From assembly GCF_900105125.1 (NCBI RefSeq), contig NZ_LT629750.1, positions 3,534,001 to 3,598,000 on the forward strand: a stretch of 64,000 nt of DNA, written 5' to 3'. The DNA comes from Bradyrhizobium canariense (GTDB lineage Bacteria; Pseudomonadota; Alphaproteobacteria; Rhizobiales; Xanthobacteraceae). Under the pieces are notes generated by a model that searched no databases, was not told the DNA's origin, and was given only the letters and a program-made list of their open reading frames with translations. A program made the translations under genes and the position numbers. How positions within the stretch are numbered: the first letter of the stretch is position 1; the number at the start of each line of letters is the position of its first letter. Positions 8,921 through 17,597 of the stretch are shown here, piece after piece.

Positions 8921-9245
8921 GGGGTGCCGGCTTGCCGGCTATGGAAATAAATTGCCGTCGCAATAAACCATTCGGACCCGGGGGCAGCACCCGGCGCCTC
9001 CACCAAAGCCCGCCGCAAAGGACACGGGCTTCGGCGGGGGCGAAACAGGATCGACGAGGGCGTAAAGGGCGTGTTTTTTCTCGGTATGGTTCCGCCGTTA
9101 TCGGGCTATGCAATAGTTGCAAACGACAACTATGCTCCGGTTGCTCAGGCTGCGTAACGCAGTTTGAAAGACCATCTTGAAGTCCTAACGGGTTAAGCTC
9201 CGTTAGGCGGGGTTCGGAGGCACCTGGCAACAGAAGCCTCCACTT
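8921..9245 (+). ncRNA. ssrA: Circularly permuted two-piece tmRNA (ssrA)
   Basis: Rescues stalled ribosomes by trans-translation. The order is permuted as in other alphaproteobacteria: the acceptor piece comes first, ending in CGCCTCC then ACCA at 8995-9005, followed by a short excised spacer (about 9006-9035) and then the coding piece starting GGGGGCG at 9036. The two seven-base ends pair with a G.U at the third position, the alanine identity element. The T arm is CCGGG, a seven-base loop and CCCGG, just before the acceptor end. The tag frame at 9119-9157 reads ANDNYAPVAQAA then stop, a typical alphaproteobacterial tag. Hairpins follow at 9184-9207 and 9216-9241. A TATATT -10-like element sits at 8914-8919. 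The outer ends are approximate. I see nothing else in 8784-8920 or 9246-9424. Confidence 0.94.
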
Positions 9246-9424
9246 TATCTGCCTTATAACCGGTCGCTTGTGGTGCGATTTGCACTGAGGATGGCTACTG
9301 ACCTCGGCCCGCCGCAGGAGTAACATGCAGCTTAGCGAGTCGGGCTTCCGGCAGCGCGGCTGCACTGCCCGCGACAGAACAATGCGACTGGATCGCAATA
9401 CAGGATCAGAATTACAGGATCACA

Positions 9425-9946
9425 ATGGCGACCGATCACATCCGATATGACGTCCTGGCACGCGATGCGCTGCGCGGTGTGTTGCGCCGCGTACTCACCG
9501 ACGCCGCCGAGCATGGCCTGCCCGGAGAACACCATTTCTTTATCACCTTTCTGTCCACCGCCGATGGCGTGAAGCTCTCGCCGCGGCTGCTGGCGCAATA
9601 TCCTGAAGAAATGACCATTATCCTGCAGCACCAGTTCTGGGATCTGACGGTGTTGGAGGATCGATTCGAAGTCGGCCTGTCGTTTGGCCGCATCCCCGAG
9701 CGCCTGGTGGTTCCGTTCAATTCCATCAAGAGCTTCTTCGATCCGTCGGTGCAGTTTGGCCTGCAGTTCGAGGCCCCCGATGCCGCGGCCGAGAGCCCGG
9801 CCGGAAAACTGCCCGCCGTCGCGGTGCCCTCCCCGGTTCCCGCGACATCGCCGGTTCCCGAACCGGCCGCGGAAGAAGGGGGCGAGCCGGCAAAGCCCAG
9901 CGAGGGCGCCGAGGTCGTTCGGCTGGACCGTTTCCGCAAGAAATAA
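9425..9946 (+). CDS. sspB: SspB-family ClpXP adaptor
   Basis: Adaptor that binds the tmRNA tag on rescued proteins and hands them to ClpXP for degradation. The 173-residue protein has the alpha-type SspB fold in residues 1-115 (RYDVLARDALRGVLRRVLTD, HHFFITFLSTADGVKLS, LQHQFWDLTVLEDRFEVGLSFG, IPERLVVPFNSIKSFFDP), a low-complexity Ala/Pro linker, and a short basic C-terminal tail (VVRLDRFRKK) in the place of the ClpX-binding XB peptide. It lies about 180 bases downstream of ssrA on the same strand, so tag and tag reader are adjacent. Confidence 0.9.
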   Translation: MATDHIRYDVLARDALRGVLRRVLTDAAEHGLPGEHHFFITFLSTADGVKLSPRLLAQYPEEMTIILQHQFWDLTVLEDRFEVGLSFGRIPERLVVPFNSIKSFFDPSVQFGLQFEAPDAAAESPAGKLPAVAVPSPVPATSPVPEPAAEEGGEPAKPSEGAEVVRLDRFRKK

Positions 9947-10031
9947 TCGGCGCGAAATAATCTGCGCGCGCGAAATTTCCGAGGCTGTAGGATGAACGTT
10001 CCGCCACTTCCTGGCGCAACGGACATGATTC

Positions 10032-11444
10032 ATGGCTCGATCAGCAACTCCACCGCAATCCACACGCTCCGAGACCGACAGCTTCGGCCCGATCGACGTT
10101 CCCGCCGATCGCTACTGGGGCGCGCAGACCGAACGTTCCAGGCGAAATTTCCGCATCGGCCACGACCGGATGCCGATGCCGATCGTTCACGCGCTCGGCA
10201 TCGTCAAGCTGGCATCCGCCGAAACCAATCGCGAGCTTGGGCTGCTGGACCAGCGCCGCGCCCGCACTATCATCCGCGCCGCGCGCGAGGTGATCGACGG
10301 CAAGCTCGACGATCATTTTCCGCTGGTGGTCTGGCAGACCGGATCCGGCACGCAGACCAACATGAACCTCAATGAGGTGATCGCCAATCGCGCCAATGAG
10401 CTGCTCGGCGGCGAGCTCGGCGCCAAGCAACCGGTTCATCCCAACGATCACGTCAACATGAGCCAGTCCTCCAACGACTCATTTCCGACTGCGATGCATA
10501 TCGCCGCGGCGATGGGCATTCTCGCCGATCTCATTCCCGCGCTGGAGATGCTTCATCGCGCATTGCGCCAAAAGGAAAAAGCATTCGCCAAAATCGTGAA
10601 AATCGGCCGAACCCATACCCAGGACGCGACGCCGCTGACGCTCGGTCAGGAATTCTCCGGCTACGCCGCGCAGGTCGAAAGCGGCATCGCGCGGCTGCGT
10701 ACGGCGGTGAAGGATCTATACCCTCTGGCGCAGGGCGGCACGGCGGTCGGCACCGGTCTTAATTCGAAACCGAAATTCGCCAAATTGTTTGCAAAACATG
10801 TCGGCAAGATCACCAAATTGCCGTTCACCAGCGCCGCCAACAAGTTCGAAGCGCTGGCCTCCAACGACGCCTATGTCTTCGCCCACGGCGCCATCAATTC
10901 GGTGGCGACCGGCCTGTTCAAGATCGCCAACGATATCCGCCTCTTGGGGTCAGGTCCGCGCTCCGGCCTCGGCGAACTAATTTTGCCGGAAAACGAGCCG
11001 GGCTCTTCGATCATGCCGGGCAAGGTCAATCCGACACAATGCGAAGCGATGACCATGGTTTGCTGTCAGGTGTTCGGCAACCACACCGCCATCACCGTGG
11101 CGGGAAGCCAGGGTCATTTCGAACTAAATGTTTATAAGCCGGTGCTGGCATATTGTATGATGCATTCCATTCAATTGCTCGCCGACGTCTCACGTTCATT
11201 TACGGAGAACTGCGTCGATGGCATACGCGCCGACGAGAAACGCATCCGGGAACTAATGGAACGCTCGTTGATGCTGGTGACCGCGCTTGCGCCCAAAATC
11301 GGCTATGATAATGCGGCAAAGGTCGCAAAATCGGCTCACGCGCGTGGAACGACCTTGAAAGAAGAGGCTTTGCGGCTGGGATTGGTTTCCGCGGCCGAGT
11401 TCGATCGATTGGTTCAGCCAAGCAAAATGACGCATCCGGGTTGA
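10032..11444 (+). CDS. fumC: Fumarate hydratase, class II
   Basis: Iron-independent fumarase of the TCA cycle, converting fumarate to malate in the cytoplasm. The 470-residue length is that of the family. Motifs: [19 protein letters not shown] near the start, [53 protein letters not shown] and the superfamily signature [15 protein letters not shown] near residue 325. It follows sspB by 85 bases. The 270 bases after the stop are AT-richer than the surroundings and hold no gene that I can support. Confidence 0.97.
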   Translation: MARSATPPQSTRSETDSFGPIDVPADRYWGAQTERSRRNFRIGHDRMPMPIVHALGIVKLASAETNRELGLLDQRRARTIIRAAREVIDGKLDDHFPLVVWQTGSGTQTNMNLNEVIANRANELLGGELGAKQPVHPNDHVNMSQSSNDSFPTAMHIAAAMGILADLIPALEMLHRALRQKEKAFAKIVKIGRTHTQDATPLTLGQEFSGYAAQVESGIARLRTAVKDLYPLAQGGTAVGTGLNSKPKFAKLFAKHVGKITKLPFTSAANKFEALASNDAYVFAHGAINSVATGLFKIANDIRLLGSGPRSGLGELILPENEPGSSIMPGKVNPTQCEAMTMVCCQVFGNHTAITVAGSQGHFELNVYKPVLAYCMMHSIQLLADVSRSFTENCVDGIRADEKRIRELMERSLMLVTALAPKIGYDNAAKVAKSAHARGTTLKEEALRLGLVSAAEFDRLVQPSKMTHPG

Positions 11445-11716
11445 TCACAGCGCAGCGATCCCCGTGAAACTACGGACGCCGGAAATAATTATAATTCATA
11501 ACGCCTAAAGACTGACACACATTAGCTACCTGCACCGCGCTTCCGCATGCTACAGCACGAATTATTTGTTTTTTCAGAGCGAAACTTATTCTTTGATGTT
11601 ATCACAAAGCGATCACGGGGATTTCCTTAAATGACGACCGAACACGCCCGACGCGACAGCTCACGCCTTCGTGAAAATGTTGCATGCCTCTCTTTGGCTG
11701 GCTGATGGAGGCGAGC

Positions 11717-11905
11717 ATGGGGGATCTGGTCAACCTGAAACGTTTCAAGAAGCGGGGCGAGCGGGCGCAGGCGGCGAAACAAGCCGACGCCAACCGGACA
11801 AAATTCGGCCGAACCAAATCTGAACGTGTTCTCGATGAATCGCGCGCCAGCCGCGCCAATCATTTTCTCGATCAGCATCGCACCGACGGCGAGGACGCAT
11901 CATGA
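11717..11905 (+). CDS. DUF4169 family small basic protein
   Basis: A 62-residue, highly charged protein (NLKRFKKRGERAQAAKQADANR, then RTKFGRTKSER). I place the start at the ATG at 11717, where GGAGG precedes it by five bases, not at the longer upstream frame. The length and the KRFKKR...RTKFGRT pattern match DUF4169, whose function is unknown. The stop overlaps the ATG of the ribbon-helix-helix gene (ATGA), so the two are coupled. The order fumC - DUF4169 - RHH is common in the Bradyrhizobium relatives as far as I recall. Confidence 0.8.
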   Translation: MGDLVNLKRFKKRGERAQAAKQADANRTKFGRTKSERVLDESRASRANHFLDQHRTDGEDAS

Positions 11906-12153
11906 AATCGCCCGTCGTCAAACGATCGATCGTGGTCGCAGGTCACAAGACCAGCGTCAGCCTCGAAGAAGCATTCTGGAACGGCATGAAGGAAATCTCC
12001 GGCCTTCGCGACATGACGCTGTCCGAGCTGGTGGGCGAGATCGACAGCAATCGCCAGCAAGGCAATTTATCGTCAGCGATTCGGCTTTTCGTGCTCGACT
12101 ATTTTCGCACGCGCGCTCTGGCCGCCGCGTCGGAGCCGAAGCCGCAGAGCTAG
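11902..12153 (+). CDS. Ribbon-helix-helix domain protein
   Basis: An 83-residue protein with the RHH_4-type pattern: KRSIVVAGHKTSVSLEEAFWNGMKEISG, LRDMTLSELVGEID and AIRLFVLDYFRTRAL, i.e. a beta strand and two helices able to dimerise and bind DNA. It could be a small regulator, possibly of the operon itself; no operator is obvious. Coupled to the DUF4169 gene by a four-base overlap. DUF4169 is not a recognised toxin, so I do not call it a toxin-antitoxin pair. Confidence 0.82.
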   Translation: MKSPVVKRSIVVAGHKTSVSLEEAFWNGMKEISGLRDMTLSELVGEIDSNRQQGNLSSAIRLFVLDYFRTRALAAASEPKPQS

Positions 12154-12316
12154 CCCCACCTCACCCGACATCGGCATTCATCGAAGACCGGACGGCACTG
12201 TCTGGCTAACGCTGCCTTCCCCGCGGACGCACCAGCCAGTTTATAATCGCTCTAAGGTAAAGCTTCATTCCGGTCGCTGCGCTTGACCTATCCCTCCACC
12301 ATTGGAAAGACAGGTC

Positions 12317-12598
12317 ATGACGATCGATGAAGTAAACGACACACGCCCGCAGTTGCCGCTGGGGCTGGCCAAACGCGGCTATTCAGGCGTGATCCACCAC
12401 ATCGCCGCTGATGATGCCGGCTCCGCTCTGTCGGCCGTTGAACTCGAAAGCCGGTTGATCGAACTCGGCTTCGTCGAAGGCGCCCGGGTCGAGGTGCTTC
12501 ACGAAGGCGTCATCGGGCGCGATCCTATCGCGGTCCGCGTCGAGAATGTCACGATCGCGGTGCGCCGGCGCGAGGCGATGGCCGTTATTGTGGCCTGA
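12317..12598 (+). CDS. feoA: Ferrous iron transport protein A
   Basis: Small SH3-like accessory protein of the Feo ferrous iron uptake system. The 93-residue product from the ATG at 12317 shows LPLGLAKRGYSGVIHHI, ELESRLIELGFVEGARVEVLHEG and IAVRVENVTIAVRRREA, the usual FeoA barrel with the E-x-x-L-x-E-x-G-F motif. An upstream TTG at 12302 in the same frame is less likely because the purine-rich stretch AAAGACAGG lies between them as a ribosome site. It precedes feoB by 18 bases. Confidence 0.9.
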   Translation: MTIDEVNDTRPQLPLGLAKRGYSGVIHHIAADDAGSALSAVELESRLIELGFVEGARVEVLHEGVIGRDPIAVRVENVTIAVRRREAMAVIVA

Positions 12599-12616
12599 CG
12601 AAAACGGTAGAGCGCG

Positions 12617-14491
12617 ATGGAAGCCCCGTTGATGCATCTCGCCCTGGTGGGCACGCCGAACAGCGGCAAGACCTCGCTTTTCAATGCGCTGACCGGCAGC
12701 CGCCAGAAGGTCGCGAACTATCCCGGCGTTACCGTGGAACGCAAGGAAGGCTCGTTTGTCACCCCGCTCGGGCGCCAGATTTCGCTGGTCGATTTGCCCG
12801 GCACCTATTCGCTGCGCGGCCGCAGCCCGGATGAAGAGATCACGCGCGATGTCGTGCTCGGCCGCACGCCCGGCGAGGCCCTGCCGGATCTCGTGCTTTG
12901 CGTGGCCGACTCCACCAATCTGCGGCTGACGATCCGCCTCGTGCTCGAACTCAAGCGCACCGGCCGGCCGCTGATGCTGGTGCTCAACATGTTCGACATC
13001 GCCACCCGCCGCGGCGTAACGGTTGACGTGGCGCGGCTGTCCGAGGCGCTCGGCGTGCCGGTTGTCACCTCCATCGCGGTGCGCAAGGGCGGCACCGCCG
13101 AGCTGTTGCGCCGCACCGACCAGATCATCGCAACGCAGGCGCCGGTTTCCGTGCAGCCGAATCTCTGGCAGCCGCTGACGGTCGCGCAATTGCGCGCCAC
13201 CCAGCGCGAGGCCGATCGTATCATCGCGGCGACCATCAGCCTGCCGACCAGGCCGGATACCTGGACCGCGCGGATCGATGCCTGGGTGCTGCACCCGGTG
13301 GCGGGGCTCGCGATCCTGGCGCTGATCCTGTTTGTGATGTTCCAGGCGGTGTTCGCCTGGGCGCAGCCGCTGATGGATCTTTTGTCGGATGCCTTCACCG
13401 CTCTGGGTCAGGGGGTACACGACACCTTGCCAGCCGGCCTGTTGCAAAGCTTCCTGCAGAACGGCGTCATTTCCGGCGTCGGCAGCGTCATCGTGTTCCT
13501 GCCGCAGATCATCATCATCTTCCTGTTCATTTTGCTGCTGGAGGATTTCGGCTACATGGCGCGTGCGGCGTTCCTGATGGACCGCATCATGGGCGGCGCT
13601 GGCCTGCACGGCCGCGCCTTCATCCCCCTGCTCTCGAGTTTTGCCTGCGCAATACCCGGCATCATGGCGACGCGGGTGATCGACAATCGCCGCGACCGGC
13701 TGACCACCATCCTGATCGCGCCGCTGATGACCTGTTCGGCGCGCATCCCGGTCTATACACTGATCATCTCGGCCTTCATCCCCGCCAAGCAAATCTGGGG
13801 CTGGATCAATCTGCAGGGGCTGGTGATGTTCGGCCTCTACACGGTGGGCATCACCAGCGCGTTGGGCGTCTCGTTCCTGATCAAGTTCTTCATGTTGCGC
13901 GATTATGCCCCGGCGCCGTTCATGCTGGAATTGCCTGACTACAAGATGCCGCGCGCCGGCAGCGTCCTGATCGGCATCTATACGCGCGCGAAGATGTTTC
14001 TACACCGGGCCGGCACGACGATCTTCTCGATGATGGTGCTGATCTGGTTCCTGGCTTCGTTCCCGCTGCCGCCGGCCGGCGCGCAGGATCCGGCCATCAA
14101 TTACAGCTTCGCCGCCATGATCGGCAAGGCGCTCGAGCCGCTGCTGATGCCGATCGGATTCAACTGGCAGATCGCGGTAGCGCTGATCCCGGGCATGGCG
14201 GCGCGGGAAGTCGCGGTCGCAGCACTCGGCACGGTCTATGCCATCGAGGGCGGCAAGGAAGCGGCGGATCAGATCGGACAGGTGCTTGCCACCAAATGGA
14301 GCCTGGCCACGGCACTGTCGTTGCTGGCCTGGTACATCTTTGCCCCGCAATGCGCCTCCACGCTGGCCGTCATCCGTCGCGAGACCGGAAGCTGGAAATG
14401 GATGGCGATCACCTTCGCCTACATGCTTGCGCTCGCCTATATCGCGAGCCTTGCAACCTACAATATCGCCTACGCGCTCGGCGCTGGCTGA
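12617..14491 (+). CDS. feoB: Ferrous iron transporter FeoB
   Basis: Inner-membrane Fe2+ transporter with an N-terminal G domain. The 624-residue protein has G1 GTPNSGKTS (about residues 12-20), the switch region NYPGVTVERKEG, G3 DLPGTYSL and the NMFD G4 motif, followed by about eight to ten membrane spans with the paired Gate segments (LPQIIIIFLFILLLEDFGYMARAAFLMD and, later, ALIPGMAAREVAVAAL). It is shorter than E. coli FeoB (773), as is usual in this group; FeoC is absent. Cotranscribed with feoA. No clear Fur or Irr box was found upstream of feoA. Confidence 0.95.
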   Translation: MEAPLMHLALVGTPNSGKTSLFNALTGSRQKVANYPGVTVERKEGSFVTPLGRQISLVDLPGTYSLRGRSPDEEITRDVVLGRTPGEALPDLVLCVADSTNLRLTIRLVLELKRTGRPLMLVLNMFDIATRRGVTVDVARLSEALGVPVVTSIAVRKGGTAELLRRTDQIIATQAPVSVQPNLWQPLTVAQLRATQREADRIIAATISLPTRPDTWTARIDAWVLHPVAGLAILALILFVMFQAVFAWAQPLMDLLSDAFTALGQGVHDTLPAGLLQSFLQNGVISGVGSVIVFLPQIIIIFLFILLLEDFGYMARAAFLMDRIMGGAGLHGRAFIPLLSSFACAIPGIMATRVIDNRRDRLTTILIAPLMTCSARIPVYTLIISAFIPAKQIWGWINLQGLVMFGLYTVGITSALGVSFLIKFFMLRDYAPAPFMLELPDYKMPRAGSVLIGIYTRAKMFLHRAGTTIFSMMVLIWFLASFPLPPAGAQDPAINYSFAAMIGKALEPLLMPIGFNWQIAVALIPGMAAREVAVAALGTVYAIEGGKEAADQIGQVLATKWSLATALSLLAWYIFAPQCASTLAVIRRETGSWKWMAITFAYMLALAYIASLATYNIAYALGAG

Positions 14492-14515
14492 GATCGTCAT
14501 TCGCGGCGCCCGCGC

Positions 14516-15775
14516 TCAGCGCGACACCACGGAAAGCGCCAGCAGCGAAAGCAATAACGCCGGTGGCATCACGATCAGGCCCAGCCTGAGAAATTGCGCG
14601 GCGCCGACATGCTCGCCCTCGCGCCGCAGCACGATCAGCCAGAGAATGGTGGCCAGCGATCCCGTCACGGACAGGTTCGGGCCGAGATCGACGCCGATCA
14701 GGATGGCGCCTGTGACATGCGCCGGAACCTGTGCGGCCTGACTGGTGGTCGCAGCGATCAGGCCCATCGGCAGGTTGTTGAGGAGATTGGACCCAAAGGC
14801 GACCACGACCCCGGCGACCCATGACGTAGCTTGTGGCGCGACGGCTGAGGCTTGCTTGAGAACGCGCGCCAGCGCCGGCAGCACGCCGGTCCGGTTCAAG
14901 CCTTCGACCAGGATGAACAAGCCCGCCACCAGCGGCAGCACCGACCACGAAATGTCCTTCAACACCGGGAGCGGCGACTGTCGTCCGATCGCCAGAATGA
15001 TCACCGTCACGGCCGCACCGGCGATGAAGGTCGGCAATCCGAGATCCCGATCCATCGCCGAGGCCACGAGCAGCACGCAGGCCGTCAGCAGGATGCCAAA
15101 CGCTGCGAGCTTGCCGGCAAGCGTGAGCGGGACAATATCGGCGACCTCCGCGACCGGTGCATTGAGCGAGCGGCGTAGCGCCAGCCGCAGCGCCAGATAG
15201 GTCGCGACGATCGCAGCCAGGGACGGCAGTGCAAAGATGCGCAGCCATATCAGCAACGGCGGCATCTGTTTGCCGAACACGACAAGATTGGCGGGATTGG
15301 AGATCGGCAGCACGAAACTTGCGGCATTGGCGATGAACGCGCAAACGAACAGATACGGCAATGGCTCGACCTTGGCGGCGCGCGTCGCGGCATAGACCGC
15401 CGGCGTCAGAACCACCGCGGTGGCGTCGTTCGACAGCAGAACGGTGACGATGGTGCCGACGACATAGACAATCAAAAACAGCCGCTTCGCCGAACCCCGC
15501 GAATGCCGCACCGCCTGCGCGGCAAGCCAGTCGAACAGTCCTTCCTGGCGCGCCACTTCGGCCAGCAGCATCATGCCGATCAGAAAGAAATAAACATCCG
15601 TGCCCTTGCCCGCGGCCGCAAGCGCGTCCGGCCACGGCAGCAGGTTGAGCAACACCAGCAATACCGCGCCGGTGACCGCCCAGATGAATTCCGGCAAATG
15701 CCAGGGCCGCGCGATCACGCCAAAGGTCGCGAGCGCTGCAATCCCCCAGGTCGCGGCGTCGGTCTCTGATATCAT
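14516..15775 (-). CDS. ArsB/NhaD-superfamily permease
   Basis: A 419-residue protein with about eleven membrane spans, in the ArsB/SLC13-like superfamily: LPEFIWAVTGAVLLVLLNLLP, YFFLIGMMLLAEVARQEGLFDWLA, VLLSNDATAVVLTPAV and SNPANLVVFG are the recognisable family motifs. It could export arsenite or carry another oxyanion or ion; there is no arsR, arsC or ACR3 gene nearby, so arsenic is not certain. Its start overlaps the end of the MFS pseudogene by four bases, suggesting that the two were once translated together. It is convergent with feoB. Confidence 0.85.
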   Translation of the reverse strand: MISETDAATWGIAALATFGVIARPWHLPEFIWAVTGAVLLVLLNLLPWPDALAAAGKGTDVYFFLIGMMLLAEVARQEGLFDWLAAQAVRHSRGSAKRLFLIVYVVGTIVTVLLSNDATAVVLTPAVYAATRAAKVEPLPYLFVCAFIANAASFVLPISNPANLVVFGKQMPPLLIWLRIFALPSLAAIVATYLALRLALRRSLNAPVAEVADIVPLTLAGKLAAFGILLTACVLLVASAMDRDLGLPTFIAGAAVTVIILAIGRQSPLPVLKDISWSVLPLVAGLFILVEGLNRTGVLPALARVLKQASAVAPQATSWVAGVVVAFGSNLLNNLPMGLIAATTSQAAQVPAHVTGAILIGVDLGPNLSVTGSLATILWLIVLRREGEHVGAAQFLRLGLIVMPPALLLSLLALSVVSR

Positions 15776-16883
15776 TCAGCGACCGCCAGGGCGGTTGCCA
15801 CTGGGCGAACCCTCGAGTCGCCGCGTCCAGCACAAGCCGGTTTCAGGATCGAAGCGAAGCCCAGCCACAATGCCGTCGAGCCGAGCGCAAAGCTGCCGAG
15901 AATAAGAAACATCGCGCTATAACCGATCTCCTGGGCGATCCAGCCGCCGATCGCGGGGCTGAGCGAAGCGCCAAGACCCTGGACGGTCATCACCGCGCCC
16001 TGCCCGGCATTGACCCGCCCGGTACCATTGAGGATGCGCGCAACAAGATCAGGGATACCAGAATCATTACGCCTTGCGCCACAACGATGGTGATCGCGAC
16101 AAATCCGGCTGGGTCTGCCTGTTTGGCCGATACCACGGCAAGTCCATAGAGCGGAAGCATCGCGCCATTGCCGAGATGAAAGCAGGCCAGCGCTGCGGCC
16201 AGAATCAGCAGCGGCTTGCATTCGAGCAGCACCGTGATGCCACCGACCTGGCCGGCGTCATCACCGCTCTTGTTGAGACCGCGCGCCTCATCGTCGTCGA
16301 TCGCGGAGCTCGGAATCATCAGCACCGAAATGATCGACAAAACTCCGAATAGCGCAGCCAGCATCAACACGGCCGGAAAACCAAACATCCATCCGAGCAG
16401 GCCGGACAATCCCGCGCCGACCATATTGCCGGCATGGTTGAGCGCCTGATTCTTTCCGTTCTGCCGATTGAAGCCAGCCTGACGAACAATGCCGAGCGTG
16501 ATGCCGGAGACCGCAGGTCCGATCGCGGCGCCGGCGATCGCTGTTGCGACCTGCGACAGCGTCACCAGCCAGAAGCTTTGCGAGAGCAGGACGGTGCCGG
16601 AAGCGATCACCGTGCAAATGCCGGGGATGATGACGTAGAGCTTTTTGCGCCTGGTGGCGTCGATCAGCGCACCCGCCGGCGTCGTCATCAGCATTCCGCA
16701 GACGCCGCCAATCGTCATCACGGTGCCGATCAGGCCGCTCTCCCATCCATGCGCGAGCAGAAACACGCCGAGGAATGGGCCGATCCCGGACTGCATGTCG
16801 GCCATGAAGAAATTGAGCGCAAGCAGCGGCCAGATGGCCTTCGAGGCCAACTCGTTCTGAGGTGGGTTCACGTTGCGCTCCAT
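15772..16883 (-). pseudogene. MFS transporter with internal deletion and frameshift
   Basis: The first 275 or so codons from the ATG ending at 16883 give a good MFS protein (FFMADMQSGIGPFLGVFLLAHGW, GALIDATRRKKLYVI) through IVVAQGVMILVSLI. The protein then leaves the family. Its natural ending (GTGRVNAGQGAVMTVQGLG, GGWIAQEIGYSAMFLILG) is found in the next frame, from about 16060 to the stop at 15772. Between these points I estimate that 55 to 60 residues of the usual sequence are missing, so this is an internal deletion with a frame change near 16050-16060, not a single-base error. Lengths are judged from memory of the family. Confidence 0.78.
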
Positions 16884-16940
16884 CGCCACAATTGGCGACC
16901 GATCGGCTAACGCTCAGCACCAAGCTTTGGTTCGCGCCTT

Positions 16941-17567
16941 GTGGCCGATTCGCCCCGTTTCTCAGCTCATTTTAAGCAGCCCGAAATGAAGCGCGATGAT
17001 GCTGACGCAGGTTCCGGCAGCCAGCGCCCAAAGCGGATTACGCCTGCTGAAGACGACGCCGCCGAGGGCATGGCTGGGATTTGCCAGGTCGTCGGCGTAT
17101 CGCCGCTGCTGCGCCAGTTGCTGATCGAGGCGGTCGACCTGCCGTCGGAATATGATCCCGCCGATCGCGACGGAAAAATCATGTCGCTGTTGATCGACGA
17201 GATTCACGCAGCACCCGTTCTGCCGCTCAGTCTTCCGCTTCCGAACGATGCGAGGCTTGCTGCGCGTTGCCAGCGATTTCTCGATCGGCCAACCGCACCG
17301 GATACAGTCGATCTCTGGTGCGGTGAGCTGGCGCTGAGCCGCCGCACATTCACGCGGCTGTTCAAGCACGAAACCGGCTTGACGTTCTCGGCTTGGCAGC
17401 GCCGCGCCTGTTTGTTGTGGGCGTTGCCGCGCCTGCTGGCCGGAGAACGGGTGACGACCATTGCGTTCGATCTCGGCTATTCCAGCCCGGCCGCCTTTAC
17501 CGCGATGTTCAAGCAGCTCATTGGCGAAACGCCCGACTTCTATCGCAGGAGCTCTGCGGGCCGGTGA
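16941..17567 (+). pseudogene. AraC-family regulator lacking its N-terminal cupin
   Basis: The C-terminal half is a good AraC domain: LWCGELALSRRTFTRLFKHETG (first helix-turn-helix) and VTTIAFDLGYSSPAAFTAMFKQ (second), with GVSPLLRQLLIEAVDLP, the usual linker segment. In this NimR-like subfamily a cupin sensor of about 120 residues normally precedes the linker; here the upstream reading is low-quality sequence that matches antisense of a membrane protein instead. I therefore treat it as 5'-truncated at about 17080. A start at GTG 16941 could still yield a 208-residue DNA-binding protein without a sensor. Confidence 0.6.
16962..17075 (-). pseudogene. 3' remnant of a small membrane-protein gene
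   Basis: The last 33 codons of a minus-strand frame read as a natural membrane-protein ending: FSRRNPLWALAAGTCVS, then IIALHFGLLKMS and stop. Upstream of about 17075 the frame turns into antisense of the AraC gene, so the 5' part is gone. The ending looks like a small amino-acid exporter subunit such as AzlD, but I cannot name it. It is divergent from the truncated AraC gene, and both lose their 5' ends at the same place. Confidence 0.4.
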
Positions 17568-17597
17568 TCGCGCGCATCCCGCACGACGCAGGAAAAA

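Noticed and set aside
8932..9180. Protein frame through the tmRNA region
   Set aside because: The region is explained by a two-piece tmRNA; the open frame has no protein features.
11717..12153. DUF4169 and ribbon-helix-helix genes as toxin-antitoxin pair
   Set aside because: DUF4169 is not a recognised toxin and the order after fumC looks conserved housekeeping context.
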